The notes beneath the pieces were generated by a model that saw only the letters and a list, made by a program, of their open reading frames with translations, did no database searches and was not told the DNA's origin. The translations under genes were made by a program, and so were the position numbers. From NCBI GenBank assembly GCA_947095585.1, contig OX352761.1, positions 64,308,882 through 64,372,881 of the forward strand: a stretch of 64,000 bases of DNA. Reading direction: 5' to 3'. Below, one piece after another: positions 10,406 to 19,676 of the stretch (positions are counted from its first letter, which is position 1; every line of letters starts with the position of its first letter). Origin of the DNA: Nephrocerus scutellatus (Eukaryota > Arthropoda > Insecta > Diptera > Pipunculidae).

Positions 10406-11359
10406 ATGTCTTCTGAAAGCTTAGATTCAGTAGACATTGACTCTGACTCTGGTACTCTTCGTGACTCATCTTCCTCAGAATCCTTAAAACATTTAAGTTT
10501 AAGTCCAATAATGGCACCCAAACTAGATAGATCTTTTGCATTCAAACTCATCCCTACACTACACAAATTCGTAAACGCTTGTGATCTAATAGTAGAAGAA
10601 ACGTCTCCTACTGAATTACTGGTTCTCCTCACAATAAAAAAAAACTAAATTATCTGGTCCCGCGTACAACATTATCAAATACAATGAATTCGGAACTTGG
10701 GAAGAGATAAAAGCCAAATTTCAAAACCAATTTTTGGAAACAAAATCTCTTACCCAATTACAGATGGACTTAATACAAATAAAACAAAAACCTACAGAAT
10801 CAGTGCGTCTCTTTGCCAATAGAGTTGAACAAACATTAGCTTATCTCAAGACGCATGTATAGCATGTATGTAGTGAAGGTATTTGTAATTCAGCATGTAT
10901 ACAAAGTATAAATGGTAAAACTGCGAAAAGGACTCCTTTCAAAATTAAGTTTGATTATTAAAGCATCAAGGTTTGATACTTTAAGAGAAGCTGTCGAAGC
11001 AGCACTACAGGAAGAAAAAAGTTCTTCCTCACATTCTTACTATCCATCTTATTCACAAAAATCAACATCGTCAAGAGTTACATGTACATATTGTTCGAAA
11101 TTGGGAACAATGTTACACAAAGAAGACTAAAGATCGTCTACCCTCTTTCAAAAGCGAAGTGAAAACGGTTAATGTTACGTGTAGTTATTGTAAAAACCCT
11201 GGTCAGCACATCAACGAATGTCGGAAAAGGGCTTTTAATACCAAAAGAAACAAGCTAACTCTGTCTCTGAATCTTCTCGAAAACAAAACGTTAATTCGGG
11301 AATCCACTCAGAGGCTGGCACCAGTGTCAGGCTCCGGACTCGAAAATAACTTCATCTAG
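10406..11359 (+). pseudogene. gag: gag of E2, broken
   Basis: Three consecutive pieces are separated by frameshifts and stops: 10406-10648 (Ser/Asp-rich start, then FAFKLIPTLHKFVNACD), an unlabelled continuation to about 10862 (FGTWEEIKAKFQNQFLE and SVRLFANRVEQTLAYL, capsid-like), then 10912-11130 and 11159-11359. The last two hold zinc-knuckle-like cysteine pairs (VTCTYCSKLG; VTCSYCKNPGQHINECRKR, the second a good C-X2-C-X4-H-X4-C). Gag forms the capsid and binds the element RNA. The gene starts at the first ATG after the leader; at least three lesions make it non-functional. Confidence 0.75.
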
Positions 11360-11439
11360 CCACATCTACCATATTAACCTTAATAATAAAATCTCTCGTG
11401 TAGACTCAATCAATGATATCCTCTGAATCCACAATGAAT

Positions 11440-11776
11440 CTTAACTTATCCAAATTTCTTATCGATGGTGGTAGTGAAATTTGTCTTATTAAATCGGATA
11501 AATCAAAGCCTAACACAACAATAAATTCTAATATAATACACTCTTTAACCGGAATAACAAATTCATCTTAAATAACCTTGCCTCAACATGTCTCAATCTC
11601 TTATCCATTTCACAAGACATAGATAAAAATGTTCCTATAAATACAGATGGTATAATTGGTAATAATTTCCTCAACGACCACCATGCTCAAATAGACTATG
11701 TTATATATGTCTTGCTCATCAATTACCAAATGGTCTATATATCGGTAATAGCATTACTTCCGCAAAAAGTTCGATC
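11440..11776 (+). pseudogene. protease region of E2, active site altered
   Basis: The sequence around 11455-11490 reads FLIDGGSEICLIKSD. In retroviral-type aspartic proteases the motif is D-T/S-G; here the second residue is Gly, and a stop follows about 40 codons later. A second conserved block, GIIGNNFLNDH (near 11650-11685), matches the usual C-terminal protease motif with hydrophobic-hydrophobic-G. The pieces are in different frames. Confidence 0.6.
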
Positions 11777-12930
11777 ATGTATATTTCTGTTACTAACTCT
11801 TCTGAATTTGATGTTGAGTTTAATACAAACGAACTACTCTTCGATAAAGTCTCCAACTATAACGTACTAAAAATTCAACAATATCCTTCTTCTTATGACA
11901 GGATACAAGCCATAAAAAATTTAATCGAAACTAACCACATGACCGCTAAGAAAAAGGACTCAATACTAAATCTATGTCTTTTGTATAGCGACTTATTCTA
12001 CCTTAAAGGAGATAAGCTTACGCATACGGAAGTCGTTCAACATCACATTCATACACCAGACGCAAATCCCATCTATATAAAGCAATATAGATTACCAGAA
12101 GCTCAACGCCAGGAGGTTAATAAACAAATTCACAAGATGATGGAAAATAGTATTATCCAACCATCGAATAGTCCGTGGAATTTCCCACTAATAGTGGTAC
12201 CCAAACCAAAACCAGATAAAAACGGCAAGAAGAAATGGAGGATCGTAGAACAGAACTCACTTACCTAGGACATGTAATTACAGAATCAGGAATCAAACCA
12301 GATCCTAGTAAAATATGTGTTAAGGAATTCGAACAACCCAAAAATGTTAAAGAAATTAAAATGTTCTTGGGTCTCGCAGGATATTATCTTCGATTCATTC
12401 AAGATTTTGCAAAAATTTCAAAACCACTAACGGCACTCTTAAGAAAAGACGTACCCTTCTCGTGGACTCCATTATGTACTGTCGCCTTTCATGAACTCAG
12501 GTCAAAACTTATAAACCCTCCTCTTCTTCAATATCCTGATTTTAACAACAAATTCATTCTAACAACAGATGCAAGTGATGTCGCCATCGGAAGTGTTTTG
12601 TCACAAGGTGAGATAGGAAATGATTTATCTATCGCCTATGCCTCTCGCACTTTAAATAAAAGTGAGAAGAACTATTCTACTACAGATAAGTAATTGCTTG
12701 CCATTGTTTGGTCAGTCCGGCATTTCCGACCCTACCTGTATGGAAGAAAATTCGTTCTTTATACCGATCACAAACCTCTCATTTACATCCACAATTGCAA
12801 GGACATAAGTTCAAGACTAATGAGGTATCGTCTACAACTTGAAGAATTCGATTACGAAATCATACATAAGAAGGGCGAACAAAACACAAATGCTGACTGC
12901 CTCAGCAGAATTGCAAAAATGGCTCTTAGA
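11777..12930 (+). pseudogene. pol: RT-RNase H of E2 with the RT catalytic core deleted
   Basis: 11777-12268 encodes the RT N-terminus (HTHTP-type HHIHTPDANPIYIKQYRLPE, then NSPWNFPLIVVPKPK and KKKWRIV). Immediately after WRIV the sequence jumps, with a frame change, to the end of the palm (LTYLGHVITESGIKPDP at 12255). The whole segment with the Y-X-D-D active site is therefore missing. The connection and RNase H follow (FLGLAGYYLRFIQDFAKIS; TTDASDVAIGSVLSQ; YTDHKPLIYI), with one in-frame stop (TAA at 12691-12693). RNase H acidic residues D (TTDAS) and D (YTDHK) are retained. Confidence 0.85.
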
Positions 12931-12939
12931 TCATCTACA

Positions 12940-13330
12940 AAATCCTGTACTACATCACCTACTATATCGTCTCCTATATCTTGTACTACATCATCTACTA
13001 TATCGTCTCCTATATCTTGTACTACATCGCCTACTACATCGTCTCCTATATCTTGTACTACATCATCTACTAAATCGTGTCATATATCTTGTACTACATC
13101 ATCTACTGTATCGTCTCCCATATCGAGTACCAAATGTACTAAATCGCCTACTAATTCTTGTACCAAATCTACTAAATTGTCTACTAATTCTTGTACCAAA
13201 TCTACTAAATCGTCTACTAATTCTTGTACCAAATCTACTAAATCGTCTACTAATTCTTGTGTCAAATCTACTAAATCGCCTACTAATTCTTGTACTAATT
13301 CTACTACTTATTCGTCATCTACTAATTCGT
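12940..13330 (+). repeat. in-frame Ser/Thr/Cys-coding minisatellite in E2 pol
   Basis: Between RNase H and integrase the frame stays open but turns into short tandem repeats. The first type has a theme of TCTTGTACTACATC with a period near 45 bases (about four copies). The second has a theme of ACCAAATCTACTAAATCGTC with a period near 36 bases (about five copies). It encodes runs such as CTTSSTISSPIS and STKSSTNSCTK. Such a tract is not a usual part of a pol polyprotein, so it is a local expansion. Shadow frames in the same stretch are ignored. Confidence 0.85.
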
Positions 13331-13441
13331 ATATTGAACCAACTTCAAAGCCATCCACCAGTCCTACTTCTTCCCCTAATTCGTGTCCAAACTCGGTTTC
13401 AAATTCCCCTCAAATTGCAAATTTATTAACTAATTCATCTA

Positions 13442-14475
13442 CCGATCGTGAACTTACACGCGAAGAAATCAATACTATATTGAAGGAATTTCAACTAAAT
13501 CCTATCGGAGGACACTGTGGCGTCAATAGGACCTTCAAGCGAATAAAAATGTACCATAAATGGAAAAATATGTTCTAGGATATCAAAAACTACATTAAAA
13601 ATTGTAAACTGTGTCAGAAAAACAAAATCACCAAGTACACCATTGAACCTATGGTTATAACTTCAACAGCCAAACATCCCTTCGAGAAAATCTCAATTTT
13701 TATCGTTGGCCCATATCCTACTACATCAAACCATAATAAATATCTTCTAACTTTCATCGATGATTTAACTAAATACACTGACGCAATACCAATACCAAAT
13801 CAAGAAGCCAACACCATTGATGAAGCTTTTGTTAAGGAAATAATCTTTCGCTAAAGTATCCCGAAATATGTATTATCCGATCAAGGTCAAAATTTTTTAA
13901 GCGAAATATTTAAAAACTTGTGTGCGTGTGCGTACCGACCACAATCAAATGGATCTTGCGAAAGAAGTCACCGAAATTTTGTCGAATATCTCAGATGCTA
14001 TATTAACAAATCTCAAGATGATTGGGATTCTTGGATTAAAGACGCAGTATTTGTACATTATACCACTCCTAATACTTCTACTTCCTTTACACCTTTCGAG
14101 ATAGTATTCGGACGACAAGTCGATCTTCCTTCCAGCGTAACCAAAAATCCAGAAGTATGTTACAACTATGATTTATACGCAATTGAACTAAAATCTAGAC
14201 TGCAACATGCCCATCAAATCGCTAGGAATAACCTAATTAAAATCAAGGAATCTGCGAAAATACAGTATGATAAAAAACAAAATCCAGTTAATTTCACAGA
14301 AGGAGATCTTGTCCTACTAAAAAACGAGACCTGCCCTAAAAACAAAAACAAGAAACTACTTCCCATATGGAACGGTCCATATGAGATTATTTCTTTTTCC
14401 GGAGTAAATTCCATAATAAAATATAAAAATCGAACTCTTAAAGTTCACAACAACAGACATAAACCATTTCATTGA
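13442..14475 (+). pseudogene. pol: integrase of E2, broken
   Basis: The zinc-binding domain (GGHCGVNRTFKRI, then CKLCQKNK) is split by a stop at 13576-13578. The catalytic core begins at 13651 (SIFIVGPYPTTSNHNKYLLT, where the usual first-Asp position reads I-V-G; then FIDDLTKY). A stop lies at 13852, and the second acidic region is VLSDQGQNF. A small deletion near 13920 removes residues before the third-acid helix (YRPQSNGSCERSHRNF). The C-terminal SH3-like part ending at 14475 is intact (LPIWNGPYEIISF). Integrase would insert the element cDNA; this copy cannot be made whole. Confidence 0.85.
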
Positions 14476-14554
14476 TAATGGCTTTTCATCTACTTAATTC
14501 CCGTTCGTCCACTCATCCTTACTACATTGTTTATTTTCAGAAATCCCATACAAA

Positions 14555-16093
14555 ATGCTCGCCTTCATCATTTATATGGTTATGAACATATATAACCCCA
14601 GTGTCATGTGCGATAACCAGTATGCAACATCATATAAAATAACTTCATTTGAAAACAGGACTGGATGGTACTACGAAAACATCGGTAACCTATATCTATC
14701 ATCCCAAACTTGTCAACTCGTAATATATACCAATTTATCTGAATTTACTTATCAATCTGAACAAATCCTACAAACTTATAACAAACTTATTAAATCTTGC
14801 GAAAAACTAAAAGTAGAACTTCAAAATAACTCAATGCGAAACTTTACCCTTCGAGTCAAAAAGCACTTTAGATCGTAAAGAATACCAAGATGAAATTATA
14901 AAGAAATATTTAGGAACCGCCAGTGTGCCTCGCGTGAGAAAACGTGGACTTATAAATGCAATAGGAACCATTGCCAAACAATTGTTCGGAACACTAGACG
15001 ACGACTATGCTAGAATCATTAACAAACACCTAAATGAACTTCAAAAGGACCAAAATCACATAACGAATCTTTATGACAAACAAATCGCAATATTCAAAAA
15101 CTACATTTCACATTCAAACTTAACCAACACTCATTTAAACATTCTTGAACAAAAATATGAAGAAATAAATAACAAGTGAAACAAATACAGAACTCTACAG
15201 ACAAAAACAGCGCAATCCTAGAAGCTTTTCTTCAATTAACAGAACTCTTCAATATCTTTAACTCTTTAGCTGAATATTACTATTTCACTAAAAACAATCT
15301 ATTAGATGCAATCTACGCTGCATCACATGGTGAATTGCACCCATATCTCATAGATCCTCCAAAATTCTGGAAGAATTACGAAAAATCCTATCATACCTAC
15401 CTGAAGGTAGTCAATTACCATTCCCCTTACAAGAACAATACATAGACATACTATTCAACTTAATGGAAACACACGTCTATTACAGCAACAACAAGATACA
15501 TTTCATACTCAATGTACCACTGATCTCTTCCAGAAATTTTAAAATGTATAAAATGACAACAATTCCCAAACCAATGCACAGCCAAATGTACTCACTAATT
15601 ATTCCCGAAAAAATTATACTAGCTATTGACTCTGAAATCTTACTTTTTATATGACGAAAAGAATGTCGAAAATTGCCTTAACCCCTATAAAAACCATTAC
15701 ATATGCGAACAAAAATCCCCTACAATTTTTGTGCGTTCAAGTAATGCTTGCCAAGTTAATATGTTTTCCTCATTTCCTAACGCATCAACTATATGCCAGA
15801 CTAAATTAACCTTTATAGATCACCCAATATTTCTCCAATTAGCAGAAGCAAACGCGTGGACATTCACATCGCCTAGACCTGAAAATATCGTAATAAAATG
15901 CAAAGAGTCGAGCTTCCAAATAACTATAAACTCAACAGGAATTCTAAAAATTAACAAATATTGCATCGTAAATACGAGATATCAAACTCTTAGTTCAAGC
16001 GCAATATACGGTACATACCATATAAAATCCTATTCAAAGACCACGTTCTGCATTTATTACGCCATCTCGTTCATATCCTACACTCAATGCTAG
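14555..16093 (+). pseudogene. env: env remnant of E2
   Basis: Pieces at 14555-14878, 14925-15179, 15176-15445, 15463-15654 and 15626-16093 follow the integrase, as env does in errantiviruses. The first begins with a hydrophobic signal-like segment. The second carries a basic cleavage motif, RVRKR, followed by GLINAIGTIAKQLFGTLDDD, the expected fusion-peptide position; the third and fourth are transmembrane-subunit ectodomain with many Asn and Ile. The last is Cys-containing and ends in a hydrophobic stretch. At least four stops or frameshifts separate the pieces. This is a degraded envelope glycoprotein gene. Confidence 0.75.
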
Positions 16094-16169
16094 ATTGAAA
16101 CTCGCTCACTCCCTATTACTATTTCTTCAGCCGAAACTCGCACCAATCCTAGGTACAAGTTTCGTTCCT

Positions 16170-16180
16170 AAGGGGGGAGG
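16170..16180 (+). other. polypurine tract of E2
   Basis: AAGGGGGGAGG lies directly before the 3' LTR start (TGTTGTAAAG at 16181). This is the expected site of plus-strand DNA priming. Confidence 0.75.
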
Positions 16181-16540
16181 TGTTGTAAAGTGACCACTTC
16201 ACAAGTTAGTTACACAGCACTGCAACATAGTTGCATTATTGCAATCCCAAATCAATGCCCTATAACAATCTTGCAATACTCACATCCGTTGAACCAACAT
16301 CCGCTATTTCACAATCCTAAATCAATATCCTACATAGTTGCAACCTTGCAACTATTTATTACAACAATTAATACAGCGCCCTAAATCAATGTCCGTTATT
16401 GCCCAATACCAGAGCCATTAACCCCAACCAATAAACAAAACCAATAACACACAGCAATTAAACCAAATGTACATTATGCCGACGCAGCATATAGTACACA
16501 GTACAAACGATCGAGTCATTGTACTGATGCGGTGCCGTTA
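16181..16540 (+). repeat. 3' LTR of E2, first part
   Basis: The LTR starts with TGTTGTAAAG after the polypurine tract and is interrupted at 16541 by a hAT transposon. It has no match at the 5' end because the 5' LTR is truncated. It contains an imperfect repeated theme around 'CAATCCTAAATCAATGTCC' at about 16240-16400. Bases 16533-16540 (TGCCGTTA) are the left target duplication of the hAT. Confidence 0.7.
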
Positions 16541-17084
16541 TAGAGCCCTGCGCGGATACGTTTTTTCGTATCCGCATCCGATCCGCATCCGCAAAAAAAA
16601 TGAAAAAAAAAATCCGCATCCGCACTCGCGAAAAATCTTGAAATCCGCATCCGCACTCATCCGCATCCGCAAAATAGATTTTTTTTTACAAATTTTATTG
16701 TATTAACTTCGCTTTTCAAAAAAATATTTTTTAAAATAAATAAATAAGATCATATAGTCTTCTAAGTATAACAAAAAAAAACACTTCATAAAAGTTTCGT
16801 AGTTTTCTTTTAATGTCGTTGTCCTGTATAGTTCTCAACAATACTAAGAAGATTACTCGATTACTTACTTGATTTAAAAAAATTATAAATTTGAAATTGG
16901 AACTCGACCCGATGGCTTTTTTAGGAAAACGCAGCTATTAATTGACTTTAGAAAGTAAAAAAAACAATCTCGTTTGTCTTTTTTATCAGTAATTTTTATT
17001 TCAAGTTGTAAAATAATTAAAAGGGTCAGTTAAAATTCTTTAATTCAATTTTTTATTTTATTTTTAAATTTATACCCTTAAATT

Positions 17085-17213
17085 AATTTATAATAAGTCC
17101 CAATTGCTTTTACCTATTAGGATATCATCCACAAGATCAGGATCAAGCGCACATCTTTTATCGGTCATAATGTTACCTGATGTAGAAAAAAAGCGCTCGT
17201 TTGAGTGCAAATG
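17085..17213 (-). pseudogene. hAT transposase C-terminal dimerisation remnant
   Basis: The minus strand reads SNERFFSTSGNIMTDKRCAL followed by DPDLVDDILIGKSNWDL. This matches the hATC dimerisation domain signature (a SER.FS..G.I...R..L pattern) at the C-terminus of hAT transposases. Nothing of the catalytic domain or BED finger remains in the element. The rest of 16690-17340 is AT-rich and shows no gene. Confidence 0.8.
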
Positions 17214-17639
17214 TTGATTTAATCATATTGCACAATAAAAATATGTCGCAACTGTCTAGACTCTAGAGCCTAATGCATTTGCTTTGCACTATACTATACG
17301 TCTTTCGTACGTGTAGTAATAGAAATTGATGTATGGGTAGTGTAACGGAGTTTTCCCAGCCGGGGTAAACTCAGCGTGACCAGGGTTCTGAGGCAAGGGG
17401 TCGTTACAATAAAATTTCTATTTTGGGACTTTTCGAAGTATTTTCTTTATTTTTCTACTTTTCTTATAATCTATTATTTATCGTGAGTCCTAAGCGATAC
17501 GTTAGACTTTGACGAGCGCAAGTCCTGAGCGATGCGTTAGCGTGAGACCGTCGAGACTTCTGAACGGTGTGTAGGCGTGAAACAGTCGAGACTTCTGAGC
17601 GGTGCGTAGGCGTGAGACAGTCGAGACTTCTGGACGGTG

Positions 17640-18530
17640 TGTAGGCGTGAGACAGTCGGGGACTCCTGAGCGACGAAGTGACGTGAGTGACGTGAGAGCT
17701 TCGATGACCTGACGTGGGTAATGCCTTGACGAAGTGACGTGACTGACGTGAACGGTGACGAGCCTTGCCGTTAGTGACGACGAGTGACGTGAGGGACTCC
17801 TGAGCGACGAAGTGACGTGAGTGACGTGAGAGCTTCGATGAACTGACGTGGGTAATGCCTTGACGAAGTGACGTGACTGACGTGAATGGTGACGAGCCTT
17901 GCCGTTAGTGACGACGAGTGACGTGAGTGGTGACGAGCCTTGACGTTAGTAACGTGAGTAATGCCTTGACAAATCGACGTGAGTATCGACGAGCCTAGAC
18001 GTGAGCGTCCTGAGTAATGCCTTGACAAAGTGACGTGAGTTTCGACGAGAATGGTGACGAGCCTTGACGTTAGTGACGTGGGAAAGGCCTTGACGAAGTG
18101 ACGTGACTGACGTGAATGGTGACGAGCCTTGACGTTAGTGACGTGAATAATGCCTTGACAAAGTGACGTGAGAGGCGTGAGACAGTCGGGACTCCTGAGC
18201 GACGAAGTGACGTGAGTGACGTGAGAGCTTCGATGAAGTGACGTGGGTAATGCCTTGACGAAGTGACGTGACTGACGTGAATGGTGACGAGCCTTGCCGT
18301 TAGTGACGACGAGTGACGTGAGTGGTGACGAGCCTTGACGTTAGTAACGTCAGTAATGCCTTGACAAATTGACGTGAATATCGACGAGCATAGACGTGAG
18401 CGATCTGAGTAATGCCTTGACAAAGTGACGTGAGAGGCGTGAGACAGTCGGGACTCCTGAGCGACGAGTGACGTGAGTGACGTAAGAGCTTCGACGAAGT
18501 GACGTGGGTAATGCCTTGACGAAGCAACAG
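17640..18530 (-). repeat. ACGTCA-rich tandem tract in the E3 3' LTR
   Basis: On the minus strand this is a patchwork of units such as CGTCAAGGCTCGTCACCATT, then CACGTCAGTCACGTCACTTC, then GTCAAGGCATTACTCACGTC, with periods of about 50 to 65 bases. ACGTCA/TGACGT half-sites recur every few bases. The matching tract in the 5' LTR is 22282-23170; related sequence fills 62865-63930. Confidence 0.85.
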
Positions 18531-18539
18531 GGGTGGATG

Positions 18540-19325
18540 CAGCGAGAGAACGTCGGCAGCGATCTGCTGGATGTACCAGCGCAACAGCCCGTAGGGGAGC
18601 CACACAGTGAAGTTGCGTCGTACGAATGACGAAAGCAGAGAAAGACGTCGGCAGCGATCTGCTGGATGTACCAGCGCAACAACCCGTAGGGGAGCCACAC
18701 AGCGATGTTGCGTCGTACGAATGACGAAAGCAGAGAAAGACGTCGGCAGCGATCTGCTGGATGTACCAGCGCAACAACCCGTAGGGGAGCCACACAGTGA
18801 TGTTGCGTCGTACGAATGACGAAAGCAGAGAAAGACGTCGGCAGCGATCTGCTGGATGTACCCGCGCAACAACCCGTAGGGGAGCCACACAGTGATGTTG
18901 CGTCGTACGAATGACGAAAGCAGAGAAAGACGTCGGCAGCGATCTGCTAGATGTACCAGCGCAACAACCCGTAGGGGAGCCACACAGTGATGTTGCGTCG
19001 TACGAATGACGAAAGCAGAGAAAGACGTCGGCAGCGATATGCTGGATGTACCAGCGCAACAACCCGTAGGGGAGCCACACAGTGATGTTGCGTCGTACGA
19101 ATGACGAAAGCAGAGAAAGACGTCGGCAGCGATATGCTGGATGTACCAGCGCAACAACCCGTAGGGGAGCCACACAGTGATGTTGCGTCGTACGAATGGC
19201 GAAAGCAGAGAAAGACGTCGGCAGCGATATGCTGGATGTACCAGCGCAACAACCCGTAGGGGAGCCACACAAAGATGTTGCGTCGTACGAATGACGAAAG
19301 CAGAGAAAGACGTCGGCAGCGATAG
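18540..19325 (-). repeat. 95-bp tandem repeat in the E3 3' LTR, about 8 copies
   Basis: The unit on the plus strand reads GACGAAAGCAGAGAAAGACG, TCGGCAGCGATCTGCTGGAT, GTACCAGCGCAACAACCCGT, AGGGGAGCCACACAGTGATG and TTGCGTCGTACGAAT. Units are nearly identical, with sporadic single-base differences such as GATATGCTGG versus GATCTGCTGG. It lies just downstream of the predicted transcription start. Confidence 0.9.
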
Positions 19326-19411
19326 TCAGTGAATTAAAGGAATTAATTATTAAAAATGACTTACCACCACGTGATCCGAACTGCACAGGAAGCAGACTAA
19401 GAGTAAGAGAG

Positions 19412-19490
19412 CGACTGACTGCATGCTCGCCTTTTTATACCTTTTTGCGCAGCAAAAATTCTAAATAGCGTGCTGCGCTGTGATTGGTCA
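19412..19490 (-). promoter_or_regulatory. core promoter in the E3 3' LTR
   Basis: Reading the minus strand: a CCAAT-type ATTGACCAATCAC at about 19480-19492, a TATA box GGTATAAAAAGG at about 19430-19441, and an insect-like initiator GCAGTCAGTCGC about 20-28 bases downstream. The same arrangement is in the 5' LTR at about 24149-24230, which would drive the element. The LTR beginning at 62684 lacks the TATA segment. Confidence 0.65.
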
Positions 19491-19641
19491 ATCCGGTGGC
19501 GTGATGCTGTTTTGGCTGTTTTGTTTTCATATGCGTTTGGTGGTTGCACTGCGTGGGTACAGGGTGCACCCGAATTTGGTAAAAAGTATATTGCATGTTT
19601 TGTGTGAACAAAATTCGGCCACAAGAATTTTGTTCCTCACA

Positions 19642-19650
19642 CTCCCCCGT
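19642..19650 (-). other. polypurine tract of E3
   Basis: On the minus strand ACGGGGGAG directly precedes the 3' LTR start TGTGAGG. It is about 27 bases beyond the stop codon of the Gag-protease gene, leaving no room for a pol gene. Confidence 0.7.
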
Positions 19651-19676
19651 TACTTCGGCGAAAAACTTGTGCTTCC

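Larger units (their letters stand above)
17341..19641 (-). repeat. 3' LTR of E3 (2301 bp)
   Basis: In element orientation it starts TGTGAGGAACAAAATTC at 19641, has a CCAAT box and TATA box (19431-19490), then about eight copies of a 95-bp unit, then a long tract of short ACGTCAC-type repeats (17640-18530). An AATAAA lies near 17447, and the LTR ends in GGGAAAACTCCGTTACA at 17341. Long open frames across it arise because 95 is not a multiple of 3, so all three frames read the same repeat. They are not genes. Confidence 0.9.

Noticed and set aside
12839..13429. Plus-strand ORF rich in Leu and the minus-strand ORF at 13080-13265
   Set aside because: Shadows of the Ser/Thr-coding minisatellite that lies in the real pol frame.
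18070..19386. Long minus-strand ORF (438 codons) and two overlapping frames in the E3 3' LTR
   Set aside because: They read the 95-bp repeat in all three frames because 95 is not a multiple of 3, and then the ACGTCA repeats. Composition follows the repeat, not a protein.
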